A DNA stretch of 64,000 nucleotides from Tetraselmis striata (taxonomy: Eukaryota > Chlorophyta > Chlorodendrophyceae > Chlorodendrales > Chlorodendraceae). The DNA lies in the NCBI GenBank assembly GCA_006384855.1, contig VCJN01003091.1, positions 1 through 64,000 on the forward strand, read 5' to 3'. Below the pieces are notes generated by a model. The model saw only the letters and a program-made list of their open reading frames with translations, did no database searches and was not told the origin of the DNA. Positions 46,203-58,511 of the stretch are shown in pieces. Both the position numbers and the translations under genes were made by a program. The stretch's first letter is position 1. Every line of letters begins with the position of its first letter.

Positions 46203-46665
46203 GACAGCTGGGATGAGAGTTACCCCGTACATGTAAATACTCGGGTTGAGGTAAACCAGTAATTACTCGAGTAATTACATGCCCCCGCCCCCCCCCCCCC
46301 CCCCCCCCCCCCGGCCCTTTCCCAGCAAGCCATGCCGCCCGCTATACAGCAGGACCGTATCACTCCATCATCAGCGCCTTGCTGTGAGATCGTGTGGTTG
46401 CTATCGGCAACGCCTTATCAGCACGTTTCAGCGCACTGATTGCTTCAGCAGCGCCATGTGGCGGGGGCATGCCGCGCGATGCCGGCCAGGTAAACAGCAA
46501 TGCGCCGCGCGCCCCGCGCGCCAAACATGCCAGCGGCGGAGCCATGGCCATTTACTCCTAGAGTCAAAACTTGGAGGGACGTAAACCAGTAATTACTTGA
46601 GTAATTACACAACCATGGGGGGGGGGGGGGGGGGGTAACTTTCATCCCAGCTTGACAGCGCGCGG
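46203..46665. mobile_element. Candidate fold-back element with C-run and G-run inside the ends
   Basis: GCTGGGATGAGAGTTACCCC near 46207 is matched in inverted orientation by GGGGTAACTTTCATCCCAGC near 46633. Inside each end lies GTAAACCAGTAATTACT(C/T)GAGT, itself a palindrome, as a direct copy. A C-run follows on the left (46285-46312) and a G-run on the right (46617-46635), so the ends can pair over a long distance. It contains no ORF of interest. Confidence 0.5.
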
Positions 46666-47941
46666 TCTGGCCTCACCTAATGTGCGCTTGCATCATGCCG
46701 GCACGCCAATGCAGTAACACACTGTCACTGTCACACCCCCTATCCGCTAACTGCCTGACCTCTCCCGGTGCACCTCCGCGCTCTCGGCCCGATTTCCGGC
46801 GCTGGATGCCGGGCGTGGCTAGTACGGACGGAATCCGCTGGCGATTGTGAAGCGGGAGCTTCAAAATGATACACACAGTGTCGTCACTGTGCCGACGATA
46901 CTCATCATCGCACAGTAGTCAGCGCAGTTCTCGTATGTATTGATGGCTGCTATGGATAGGTGCAGTGGACGAAGAGTCTTTCACGGCCCAAGACCGAGCA
47001 TATGCACAAATACTAGGCATTACGGATTACGTGCAGCAATATGTGACACCACACTTCCCTTGCCGCCACGTCGCGGAGCGCCACGACTCATATGTGCAAA
47101 AAAACGAATGCGCTTTATTCGGGTGCTTTATTCGACGCGCGCCGTTTCGAGCCAGGGCTACACCAACCCACCAACATGCAGCAGTGGTAGAGCCACCGGC
47201 GCGGTACGGTTCTGATGTATATATATATATATATGTTGTTTATATGTTGTTCATATATATGGTACCGTTATGATATATGTATATGTCACGTATATGTTTT
47301 TTCATCAGCGATGATGGTTGCTGCTAAATCATCGCACGCTGCTGTTCATTCCCTTGCAACGATACCTTGTGGAATTGTCGACGTTAACGGGTTCACGGTC
47401 AATAATCTGTGGAGCTGTATCCGCGTTGGTTCTGCTGTATCAGTCCACGAAACCCGATATTACATGATTCTAGGGCCTGGCTCGATACGTGCGCGATGTA
47501 GCACATACATGCGAAGAATTGCTGAAAGCAGTGGAGCAAGCAAAAGGCGGGCTTTAAGGCTTGTTGTAGAGTATCGTCAAGTACATTTAGTATAGCAGAA
47601 AATATCAATTCCATGACAAAATACCTGTACACACTCCACAAAAATTCACCCCTACCAAACCTCGGTGACTTGTCTGCAATAAAAAAGTTCTATCATTTGA
47701 GGTTTACGAAGAGTTTATCAAACCTTTCTTTTGACAAGTCAGTGGCAATCTTGACCACGGCCAATGCGCTATCTTCTCAAAGGATTCCATCCTGTCACAC
47801 ACGAGCGCAATGCATCTTACAACGTGTTGTCCCAAGACGACTTGTCTTTCGATTAGTCATGAGGAGCAATGTCCAAAATGTGTTTGACATGCTTGCTCAG
47901 CCTCTGCCTCATCGGCGGCGGTTATTTCAACCGCGCGTTCC
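46666..47941. other. Spacer downstream of the DUF72 gene
   Basis: Includes a (TA)n tract (47217-47260) and, at 47817-47821, a minus-strand TGTAA about 120 nt beyond the DUF72 stop. No gene seen. Confidence 0.45.
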
Positions 47942-50277
47942 CTACGACGCTGCATCCCTCGTCACCTTTGCGGCGCCCCCATCGCCCTCGTCCTTGTCTG
48001 CCCGCTGTCTTTTCTGGGGTGCGCCCGCAGGTCGGAAGAAGCTGAGCATGGTGCGGGTGGGCGCCTTGGGCGGACGCGGAGGCGCGTCGCCGTTGATGGC
48101 GTGAACCTGCGCGCGAAACGCCGCTGCGTTCTTCGGCATCGCGCAGCCCGCGGGTCCGCCCCCCGCGCGTGACGTGGGGCCGCTCTCGTTGAGAAAGGCG
48201 ACGTAGACGTCTCTCCCCGCCGCGCGCCAGGCCGCCACAGTGGACGCATAGGGCGCCAGCTCCTCGGCGGTGTAGTCGTACGAGTGCTCGTCGTTGTCGC
48301 CGTGTAGCCGGACGTATTCCCACATTGACCGGGGCTCGCCGGGTTCATCGCGCAGCGGGGCCAGTCCCGTGACCGCACGCTCCGGCGGCCCAGCGGACTG
48401 CGATTCGCTGGGCCGTGTCGTCGCGCGCCCCAGCGAGTTGGGGTGCTGCACCATCGCCCAGTCGCGGGTGCGCATGAAGTCGGCAACCTTGGGGCAGGAG
48501 ATCCAGGAGGGGTGGCGAAACTCGAGCGCCACGCGACGCACGCCGCTGTCGCGGACAACGCCATCGAGCGCTTCCAGGTCGCCGATGTCCGCGGTCAGGC
48601 TGCGTGGAAACTTGCCGGAACGAAACATGGGAAGAGCAGGAGTCGCAGGGGAGGCGAAATGGGCGGCGGGGGCACATCGTGTTGTCAGACGCAGCACATC
48701 GGCGGCGATGACTCGTATAGTTGCAATGACCTTTGGCAGACTGTGTCAAGTTTCGAAGCGGAGCCCTCTGTGAGGGAGATCATCTTTGGAGCCGGCGACT
48801 GTGCAGGCTGTGTCACATCTCATGTAGCGACAGGAGGAGCAAAGCATGCTGCTTCGCTGCTAATGGTGCGGACGGGGTTTGCCGCGCAGAGGGGCCCTGG
48901 ATAGTAATTGCGATTACGGCATTATCAACACTGTCAGCGACATACTGGCATGTCGTCAGCTACCTCTTGACGGGCCACAGTGCGTATTCACAACGACGCA
49001 ATGCGCAAATCCAGGAACTGGACGTTGTCGAAATCAGTCGCCAATCACGTGAACCCAAACATGAAACATCAGTACACCACCGAAGAAACGACGCACTGCT
49101 GACACGATGTTGCAAAGCAATTGATTTTTGGGCTCACAAAGGCACGTGAATGGCACTTTTCGAAGAGGGGCATACCAGGATGGGATTGGACAAAGCATCA
49201 ACCGGGCGGCTACGGATACATCACCCGATGCCCCTCCTCTAGCTGCGGAGATGTGGAGACGGTGGCGATCACGGTGCTGAGGAGGGGGTGCGGTGGGGCC
49301 GCGCGGCGGGTTGGCAGTGTCACCTGCAGCAGGAGCGGTCCCAGCGCATCCCCCAGCGAGGCGGCCACCTCCAGGAAGCGGCGCAGCGCCGCCAGCGCCG
49401 CCGGCTCCGCGAGGCGCCCTTCGTGCGTGATGGTCCGCGGCGCCTTCAAGCCCATCTCGAAGCCGGGCGCACAGCGCGCTGCCCACCGCGTTACGGAGTT
49501 TGCCACGGCGTGGGGGTCGGGGCACCCGTAGAAGGTAGAGTTAACCTGGGGATAGGAAGGTCCATGCGAGAACGCGAGAGGGATTTGGGGGGGGGGGGGG
49601 GAGTTGAGCTCCCACATGAACTGACTGACGCATGGGGACTACACCTGGCGTATCCATAATAGCGACCTAAAGACAAGTACAACTCAAGCGCATGATACTT
49701 GAAGATATGATATAAATCAAACAATTTGGTGGTGAAGTGGGGCAGCCCAATTCATATATGGAACTAGGTATTGTAATTGTTAAGACACAGCAAGTTTAAA
49801 AAAAAAAGTCCTAATTGAAAAACAATGTGCTGGCGGTACGATAGCGGCTGCCTGATAGCGACTATGCATAGACTATAGCCTCTATCATCTTAGTTAAAAG
49901 CGCCACTTGAGGTGCTTGAATTATAGACCACTACATAAACTAGCTATAAGCGTACGAGAACTGCCGTGCTATTGTCCCGTACATAGTCGTTGGCCCGGGA
50001 CGGTGGGCTTCTCCATAGCGATCAAGTCCGTCTACTGCTTGACAAAATTGTGTCAAATTGTGTGTAGGGTATGGTTGCTAGTTGTGTCGCTGCACGGGTA
50101 GATAGGGTTAGTCATGGGAGTCACCTCGACAAAGTCGAACCGCCCTTGGTAGGCGTCCAGCATGGAGGGCCCGTCGCGCGGCGTGCCCGCCGGCAGCGCA
50201 TCGCCCACCCACGCCTTATTGCTGAAGCCCGCGCATCCCACGCGCAGCCTGCCCAGCGCCGGCTTGCTCTGCGGCAT
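47942..50277 (-). CDS. DUF72/YecE-family protein
   Basis: Three phase-0 exons (50277-50125, 49545-49324, 48610-47942) encode 347 aa from a true ATG. The protein matches the DUF72 (YecE-like) TIM-barrel family: LRVGCAGFSNKAW at the N-terminus, FDFVEVNSTFYGCPD across the first junction, GFEMGLKAPRTITH, VALEFRHPSWI, then YVRLHGDNDEHSYDYT and VYVAFLNES. Its biochemical role is unknown, although the fold resembles endonuclease IV/xylose isomerase barrels. The last ~60 residues (APPRPPKAPTRTMLSFFRPA onward) form a Pro/Lys-rich tail not typical of bacterial members; TMLSFFRPA is reminiscent of a PCNA-interacting (PIP-box-like) motif. Intron 1 holds a C-run on the sense strand (49587-49600). Confidence 0.9.
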
Positions 50278-51542
50278 TTTCGTCCAGCCGCACGGTGCCA
50301 CCAGACTGCTAGGGGCGGCAGCAGGGTGTATGTGGGTGCCCGGCGCTCCGGCTCCAGGTGGTCTGCGACGGCGCCTTAGCTGTCCGCCTGAGCAGCGATC
50401 TGGTCGATAGGGCGCTGGTCTTTATTGAAATGCCGCCGTGATATCTACAGCGACATTTAGTCGAGACGACCTCGAAATAAAACGATCCATAGGGACATAT
50501 AACTTTTTGGTTACAGGGACATCGGGTGCCGCTTCTGAACGCGCAGCAGGTTCGCGCGCGACCATGCTGCTGATGAGTCATTCGCTGTCAAGCCCTGTAA
50601 AGATCTAATCCTTACCGGTAGTCGCTAGCAAATTTTTCTATCTTCTAACCAGCGCATTATAACTTCGGCCATCAGCGGCTCATCCAGCATTCCAGCCATA
50701 ATGGCATACCTGTGATAATAACGATTACCCGGTATGCATTATGGTCCAGCCACGATCCCCAGCAATAACCGCGTCTGCTGACTACCCGTACCAGTACCAG
50801 TGCTACTGGCAGCTTTATTGAAGTTGCCCGTAACGTTGTACTACGCCGTAGTCTCTTGTTGCTTACGCTTTTGTAATCCAAACCAGTGCTACTTTTAGCA
50901 TCAGTACCTGTAGGTGGATTTGTTTCTGCCCTTTTTGTAATTCACACCAGTTCTACGGGTTCCCGTACAGGTGTAGGATGATCGATGCGGTACACTACCA
51001 GCAGGAGCCGATCGACGACGAAACGACCACCGGCGATGCGTGCGAGAGCATGTTGCCTATCACCCCCCGCCCCCCCCCCCCGCCCCCCCCCCCCCCCCCG
51101 CCACACACACACCCAACCCACACACACATACACCTCCTGAGGCAGTGCTAGTTACTCCCCGTCGCGGGCCACGTGACAATGCTTCGCTCCGCGCTATCTC
51201 GTTCGGCTCGCCGCGCGGCGGAGCTGTGCCGTGGTACGAGACCCCTCCCCCCTCTTCAACTTGCGCTATCGCCGCGCTCACTCTTTGGGCCGCCTGACCA
51301 CTGCCTGACCCGGACAACGGTCGGAGCAGGGGGGAGGGGAAGGGGACGGCCGTGTGCTTAGGATCCATCCTCTGGCGATCCGTGCTGCTGCCTGTAAGCG
51401 ATCCTGCCTTCCTCTCGGCGCGCGCCCTGCTGTTCTGCCACGCGCTTCATCGGGTGCCCAAGCTCCCGGTTTCAGTCCTCGCCTCCTCGAGTACCAGCAA
51501 CTGATCCGGCCGACAAACCGTCCGCTCTCAGGTGGTTTCGCG
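50278..51542. other. Intergenic region between DUF72 and NDK genes
   Basis: The two genes are divergent. Contains a copy of the AT-rich dispersed repeat (50885-50955) and C-rich/CA-rich low-complexity sequence (51061-51132). No other gene or clear core promoter seen. Confidence 0.45.
50885..50955 (-). repeat. AT-rich dispersed repeat, copy 3 (short)
   Basis: Minus strand reads GTGTGAATTACAAAAAGGGC, AAATCCACCTACAGG and GATGCTAAAAGTAGCACTGG, followed by a second GGATTACAAAAGCG, i.e. the 5' half of the repeat. Confidence 0.5.
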
Positions 51543-52865
51543 ATGGCGGCCACCGCGGGCCGCCCCGCCCTGGCGCGCGCCGTCCAGCACGGCAGCAGCA
51601 GCTCCGCCGCCGCTGCGACGGCATTTGCCGCCACTGCTGCCGCCGTGTCGTTCGGTGCGCGCCCCCGCCCCTGCTCGCCCGCCACTGCCGATTAAGGCGA
51701 CCATGGCGGCCCCCTAGGTCAATAGCGCGCCCCTTCTTCCCCGCTACGTCCCCGTCTGTCGGGGCTAATGACACCCCACTGCCCCCTTCCCGTCCGACCT
51801 GCCCGCAGCGGCCGGCGGCGTACTTGCCGACTCTGACGAGCGCAGCTTCATCATGGTCAAGCCGGACGGTGTGCAGCGCGGCATGGTGAGCAGCCGCCAC
51901 CCAACGCCAAGGAGTCATGCCGCACTTGGACCAACATGAAGGGAAGGAGGGCCGGGGTTTGGGGGGGGGGGGGGGGGGGGGGGTCGAGGTGTGCTTGATG
52001 GTCGGTTGACTGAGAGCGATGGGGGCTCGCTGGGGGCCAGGTGGCGGAGATCATCAAGCGCTTTGAAGCCAAGGGCTACAAGCTGGTCGGAATCAAGGTA
52101 CGGCTTTGGCACCTCGGCAGGCATCATCTCACGGCACGAACGACCCGTATGACCACCCAACCCTGACATGCGCGCAGGTGATCGTGCCCAGCAAGGACCT
52201 CGCGGGCCGCCACTACGAGGAGCACAAGGAGAGGCCCTTCTTCCCAAAGCTGGTTAACTTCCTGTCCTCCGGCGCCGTGGTCGCCATGGTGCGACCCCCC
52301 CCCCTTTGCAACAACCCCATGTTTCCCGCGAAGGTCGAGTCGCCATCGCGTGGGGCTCACCCCGACTGTGGCCTCCGCCTAGGTGTGGGAGGGCACCGGC
52401 GTCGTGAAGTACGGTCGGACCATGATTGGCGCCACCAACCCGCTCGCGTCGGACCCCGGCACCATCCGCGGCGACTTTGGCATCGACGTCGGCCGCAACA
52501 TCATCCACGGCTCCGATAGCGTGGAGGTGACCCGCCGCCTCGCCCACGCCCACATGCTCTGGCCGTGCCCAAGATGCGTGCGACTTCGCTTGAGATGGTC
52601 GTGTTGAGTTGGAGGCAGTCGTCACATTGGGTTGAGTCTTTCGATGGAGTCGGAGATGATAAGAATGTACGCATCCGGATGTCTCACGGTGCACGCAATG
52701 CAACTTGTAGACCCGCTGCCGGCGAGTTCCACACCCCTGACAGCCTCGCCCCTTGCCGCCCTCCTTGGCCCCATCCAGTCCGCCCAACGCGAGATGGCGC
52801 TGTGGTTCCTACCGCACGAGCTCGCCGACTACGAGTTCGCCAACAAGGCCTGGATCTACGAGTAG
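51543..52865 (+). CDS. NDK: Nucleoside diphosphate kinase, organelle-type
   Basis: Six exons (51543-51654, 51809-51885, 52041-52097, 52178-52288, 52383-52526, 52779-52865) encode 195 aa. NDPK transfers the gamma phosphate between nucleoside triphosphates and diphosphates through a phospho-histidine. The first ~45 residues are Ala/Ser/Arg-rich without acids, typical of a plastid or mitochondrial presequence. The mature enzyme starts at [15 protein letters not shown] and contains [18 protein letters not shown] and the active-site signature [13 protein letters not shown], with the catalytic His at about residue 161, and ends with KAWIYE. All expected catalytic residues are present. Intron 2 has a G-run (51960-51982); intron 4 starts GTGCGA then a C-run. 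Confidence 0.96.
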
Positions 52866-53809
52866 GGCACCCCCTCATCCCTGCCCACTCCCTAGGACCA
52901 AAGCGGCACACCGGTGGCCGCGGCAACGTGTGCGGCCGGAGGGGCGCCTCTAACCATGGCTTTTACACGCGGCTGCGGTGACCGGCCGAGCCTTCCCTCC
53001 TGGCCACGTGGTTGCGTGTTCTGCATGCTGCGGGCGATGCAGCACCTCATGATGGGGGCGGCGATGTGGAGGGGCCTTTGTACACGCCCTGTTGGGGAGC
53101 GGGAAAGGGGGGGGGGGTGTCAGCAGGGAGCACGAGCCGACCCAACCGGGTGCCAATAAGTGAGCGGACAGTCGACCAGAGTATCCAATGTGACCGTCCC
53201 TTTGCGCCATCAATGACGGCCGCCAAAATCACCCGGGGCCAACCACCTGCATGCCGCGGCGACTGGCATTTTACAACGTCCAGATTATCAATTACCATAG
53301 CGGCGGGGCAGATGGACGCGCAGGCGCGCAGGGCTGCGACTGTTATTCGAAGAGAGTTCACGCGGCGATGCGCCCATCACGCCGTGCTCAAAGTTGCGCA
53401 GGCCTCCGCAACCCCCGTGTGAACGCACGCAACACCGCCCCATGCACCCCACCCCACACCCCAGTGTCTGTGTTGCACCATATTGTGTCAGTACTCCTGT
53501 GATTTGGTTACTCTTCCCCGCCCCTGCTTATTCATAACATTACGCGGCATCATCATCGTCACAGCGATCATTCAATGGCCTCACGCTCAAGCCCCCCTCC
53601 CCCCCCCCCCCCCCCCCCCCCCCGCCGCTCTTTTGGCCACACGGGGGCATGGCAGCATAGGGACAGGGCCGCCACCGGCGTTTGTGTAGGTGAGGGTACA
53701 GGGAGTGCCTGAAGTGGCACGCGCTCTGCCTGCCAGTGAATCTACAGATTAATATGAAGGGGGAGGGTGCAGGGCAAAAGGGAGGGGGGGGGGGGGGGGG
53801 GCGTGCACC
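52866..53809. other. Spacer between convergent NDK and sialidase-like genes
   Basis: NDK 3' region, short G-runs near 53106-53117 and a long C-run at 53599-53623. The last exon(s) of the minus-strand sialidase-like gene may lie in 53540-53750, but no phase-consistent model was convincing. Confidence 0.4.
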
Positions 53810-55613
53810 TGCGAGGGCGGCCCGCTCCGGATCCAGGATTCGGGGTCGTTGACGCACAGGTAGCGGATGGCGATGCGCCGCACGGGCCGCCGCGAGTAGG
53901 TGTAGCTCAGGTGCAGCGCGCCCTTGCCTGCTGGGCCGGGGCGGCGTCAGAGCCATGTCAGCAAGCAGGGCCAGACATGCTCGACCGTTATACCCCCCTC
54001 CCCCGGAAGTGGCCCCAAAGGGGCAGGGGCAGCATGGGGATAGAGGTGAGGTTGGTGGTGGTAAATAGCCAGGGAGGGGGGACCTGCGCTGTCCGCTACG
54101 CCGGGGGATTCACATCGCCCTGGCGACCACACCATTGCAGGGTACGAGTACTCGCACCCGCGCTGGCAGCCGCCCTTGTGGAACCAGGCCTGGCAGGAAC
54201 GGCGGCAGGGTGGGGGTGGGGGAAGGGGGGGGGGGGGGTGGGGGGGGGTGAGTGCCGAGGGAAAGGCGCCAAAGCCGCCATGTCATACCATCACTGCCCT
54301 GAGCATCTGCACCGGTGTCAATTGCACCCACTACCATGCGGTGATGTAGCACTGCCATCGCGAGGTCAAGTGCGCCCCCCCGGCCCGGCCCGGCCGCACC
54401 TGCAGGTCGCGCACCACCGGCCAGCTCTTGCCGCCGTCCGTGCTGAGCGCGATGCTGATGGGGTGCTTCCGGGCCCAGGAGTTGGAGTTGGTGAACACCA
54501 GCGCCAGCGCGCCGGAGGGCAGCAGCGCGGCCTGCGCAGCCAGCCAAATCTCGCTCAGCAATTAGGCGCAATGTGCACATAGGTTTTCCGTGCCGCCGTC
54601 GTCAAGTGCTGGCTCTGGGTTCGCTAAAAAACCATAACAAAAGAACCAAAACCGGCCCGGAAAGAGAAAGATTAAAAGCTAATTAGGGCACCTCATAAAC
54701 AGTTAGGGTACTGCCATACCCTAAAATAGCCATTTGTGGGATATACAACCCCGGCAAAGGGGAGGGACGCGGGGCGAATTGGGGATCCGGCGCACCATCA
54801 CAGCCTTGTTGTTGTTGGGCAGGCCCGTCGGCTTGGGCGATTTCCATGTCCGGCCGTCGTCCTCGGACGAGGAGTAGTAAACCCCGCGCGAGTTGCGGTC
54901 CCGCAGGAAGGCCAGGATGTGCCCCCCCGGCATGCGCACCACCGCTGGCTGCACCAGCCCCTGCCCCGCGTTGGAGATGCGCGCCATCTTCGCCTGCACC
55001 AAACACGCTGCTGCGAGAATCAGCGCCTATCGGAGCCAGGTGGCCAGGGATGGTTTGAAGGAGAGCCGGGGGGGGGGGGGGGGGGGAGGGGCTCGCCTGC
55101 GGCCAGGAGCTGCCGGGCTGGGAGGACCACTTCATGACAGAGAACTGGTCTCGCACTGCGCCCATGCCGCTCGGGGTGTAGTACACCGGAAGCAGCATCT
55201 CGCTGGGCGTAAGCAGCGCGGGGATGGGTGGATTGCGCACCTGCACGCCATGCGATGGTCACGGTGAGAAGGGAGAGGGGGGGGGGGATTCCGCGCCCTT
55301 CTGCGCCATCAGTTGCCATCCGCCGCCAAGCTGCCCCCTGCCGCGATTTGATCGCCTTTGCGTACTTGAAGGCGTACGGCTGTCTGTATGAAAACACGTC
55401 CCGTGCACCTTTCGCGGGTGCGACTCCGTGCCCCCGGGCGCACCGGATCCAGTGCATGTTGCATTGGGTTAAGAAACCACATGTTACAACTTTATGACAC
55501 TTCATCATGTTATTTCCTATTTGACCCAAACAATACGGATCTACGTGTGTTTAGCTACAACGCGCGTGTATCGTGCTGACAAATGCAGTGTGTGTTTGTG
55601 TGTAAACATATAT

Positions 55614-55647
<34 letters not shown>

Positions 55648-56130
55648 TACATGGGCTGTCGGTGGTTGGAGGACATCACCGCTTCCCAGTTGTGTAGCAG
55701 GGACATCAGCTAAATCCATTATGACATGTATATGCATGTGTAGTCGCTTATGCACTTTCGCATGTGTGCATCCATGTGCACGCGCGCGTGTATATATGTG
55801 TGTGTGTTTGTGTATGCGCACATATATCGGTCGAATATAAATATAAAGGGTAATAGTATATATATACATGTGTCAATAGCTGTTTCTTTGAAGTAGCAGA
55901 GGGGTGAGGCCGGGGGGGGGGGGGGGGGGGGGCTCCTGCTCCCACCATGGCGCCCGCCTCTTTAAACAGTGTGCGGGGTGGCGTCCAGCTGTAGCCACCG
56001 TCCGGTGAGCGCAGCACCCGGATCTGCACCACACACGCGGGGCCGCCCCCGCTCAGCGCCGCCCTCACCCGCCGCTCCTCTGGGCGGTGTCAGCCATCAT
56101 ACGTTCCCCTAGAGAGGGTGGAGCGGCCGT

Positions 56131-56193
<63 letters not shown>

Positions 56194-58511
56194 GGGGGGG
56201 GGGGGGGGAGGTGCGCGGTGACACTCACCTCTGCGGTGCCCTGCCCACGACCCGCCAGCTGGCTGGTGTGGATGAGAACCATCGTGCTGTTGGCCACAAA
56301 CAGCACCGGGTTCTGCGCGCTGCGCCCGCTCTGCCGCCGCGACAGCCCGGCCGGTGAGGGTGAGCCCGGCAAAGTAGCCACCAAGCCTCCCCCCCCACCC
56401 CCCCCCCCAGCGCCCACCCTCCTCTGTACTCCTACTACCCTCCCCGTTGTTGCGCCGCACCTGCATGGAGACGACCCGCAGGTCCGCCCACTCCCGCGCC
56501 CCCGGCTTGAGGCTGGCCATCACGATCGCTACCTGCGACTCGCCCTCCTCCCCCCAGAACCACGCGCACGCCAGCTCTCCGGACTGCAGGCGCGGGCAAA
56601 ACGCCCAGGAGGGGGCGCGGGGGGGGGGGGGGGGGGGGGGTCATATTGCTTCGGGATTAAAACCTGAACAACCTGTGAATTGCGATTTTCAGAAATGCGA
56701 AGTTACATTTCTGCGGGAAAATTCGCTGTTTTTGGATGTCCTGAAGAAATGTAACTTCGCTGGTTTGGGGCCGAATACACTGGTCCATACAGTTTTGCAG
56801 TGCGCCATGACCGCTCTCAATTTGTGGGCGGCTTTCAAATGGAGCGATATACCGCAATCCGCTGCGACTACACGAGTGCGCTTCCGATCCATGAAACCGG
56901 GGATCACGGATAACGAGGGAGGGACAGGGAGAGGGGGGGCGGGGAGAGCAGGAGGGAGAAAGGTTGCTTGAAGGTGCAGGTGCTCAGCAGGCATCACTGC
57001 ATGCCCCAAATGCGAAGACAGCTGAGCCCCGCCGGATGGACTCGTGGCTCTTTAATCACACCCAACGCACCAACCACCGGGGGGATGGTTCACGCATGCG
57101 GCGGAAATGGCTGGAAGAGAGGGGGGGGGGGGGGGGGGGGGGCGCACCGGCAGCAGGAGCAGCGTGCTTGCGTGGTTGGCCTTTGCGCGGGCTGCCTTGG
57201 GCTTAAGCAGTGCGTGCACCACGCCATCTGGCAGCAGGCGCAGCTTGCCGTCTAGAGGCGTCACGTTGGTGGGGTCCAGCGATGCCTGCAGTAGCGATGG
57301 TGGTGTGTGTGTGGTGGGGGGGGGGGGGGGGGGGCAGAAGGATTGAAATATAGAGTGAGGGCGAGATAGCCCTCCCCCCTCCCCTTAATTACACACTCAC
57401 ACGCACACACGCGCACACACACATGCATACAAATGTTCCACATTTGTGTAAATGCGGGGCACATGTGCAAATGAGCCGTAGTGGCGATATGCATACATTG
57501 TAATTATGACACACATGTAGGAAGCACATCCAGGGTTTAGTGCCTGCCTAAATGGAGGGAGGGGGGGGGGGGGGGAGCACCTGCACCTCGGTGCTCTCAT
57601 CCGCCACCGCTGCCTCGGTAGAGAACTCCATCAGCTGCGCCGCTCGGGGTTGCGCCTTTTTCGCCTTGCCGCCGCTACTCTGCAGACAGAGCACCGCACA
57701 GCCTGGAGTAAAGCCCAGCCCCCGCTACAGCCGCCACACCGCTTGCAGGGCATATGCACATGAAGACATCGGGGTGACACATCAGGGGTACCCGACCCGG
57801 GCAATTGGACGCACCCCAGGCGTGGGGGGCGCCAGGGCCTCCCGATGCACAGCACTGGTCCACGTCATCGCCACGCTACTGCTGCCGCCGTCCTCCCCGG
57901 CCCCCGCCGCGCCCGCCACTGGCGGTGCTTGCCCCCTGCCCTGCACAGGCTCCCCCGCCACAGGCAGCGCCGCCCGCCTGGCCCGCGCAGGTTGGACCGC
58001 CGCGGCTGGACGGACCGCTGCAACTGGCTGCGCCAGTGCATCGCTCCATCGCATGTCGCTGACGGGTGGGCTGTCATCGGGGCCTGCGTGTGCTGGCTGC
58101 TGAGGGACGGCTAGGCTCGCGGGTGGCGCCACTGCCACGGTTGCCGGTGCCTGAATGGAGAGAGGGAGACCGGGGAGGAGGGGGGTTGAGCATTTCGCGG
58201 AAAGGAATGGAGGATGGGGCAGGGGTGCGGAGTTGGAGGTGTTGGGAGCAGGTTGAATGGGTAGCTGAAAGCATGGCCAGGGTTGGCGTGGCCGCCTCTG
58301 CCACCGCCCGCACCTGGCTTGAGGACAGAAAGCCGACGAGCAGGGCGGCCACGAAGAGCAGCGGCACGGCAACCGCCACAATGCTGTGGCAGCCGGGCCC
58401 CGTGCGTACGGTGCCATAGGCGGCGGTGGCGGGCACCCCCGCGGCGGCTGCCCCCGGCACCTCGCCGCCCTCGCCGCGCCCACTCCGCCGCTGCATAAAC
58501 GCCGACGCCAT
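53810..58511 (-). CDS. Membrane-anchored BNR/Asp-box sialidase-like protein
   Basis: Exons: 58511-58314, 58150-57815, 57679-57581, 57285-57148, 56583-56461, 56330-56229, 56023-55946, 55240-55097, 54993-54796, 54531-54400 and 54189-54133, all phase 0, then an exon ending about 53810 (HLSYTYSRRPVRRIAIRY). The N-terminus has a single uncleaved hydrophobic helix (~45-62), as in type II Golgi enzymes, then a Pro/Ala-rich stem. The catalytic-type region resembles predicted neuraminidases (COG4692-like), with Asp boxes SPDGGYSW, SEDDGRTW and STDGGKSW, plus LVQPAVVRMPGGHILAFLRD and the EYSYPAM motif. A glycan hydrolase of the secretory pathway is inferred; the sugar is unknown. The last mapped junction needs a phase change I could not resolve, and the C-terminus is undefined. 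Intron 8 uses a GC donor. Confidence 0.82.
55617..55644 (+). repeat. (GA)n microsatellite
   Basis: About 13 GA units within an intron of the sialidase-like gene. Confidence 0.9.
56142..56190 (+). repeat. (TA)n microsatellite followed by G-run
   Basis: About 24 TA units immediately followed by a G-run (56191-56208) in an intron of the sialidase-like gene; on the gene strand the C-run precedes the AT tract, close to the GTGAGT donor of exon 6. Confidence 0.9.

Noticed and set aside
53540..53956. 138-codon minus-strand frame as the sialidase-like C-terminus
   Set aside because: Its upstream half is a different frame from the family-like exon, and its end is a G-run-encoded poly-Gly stretch.
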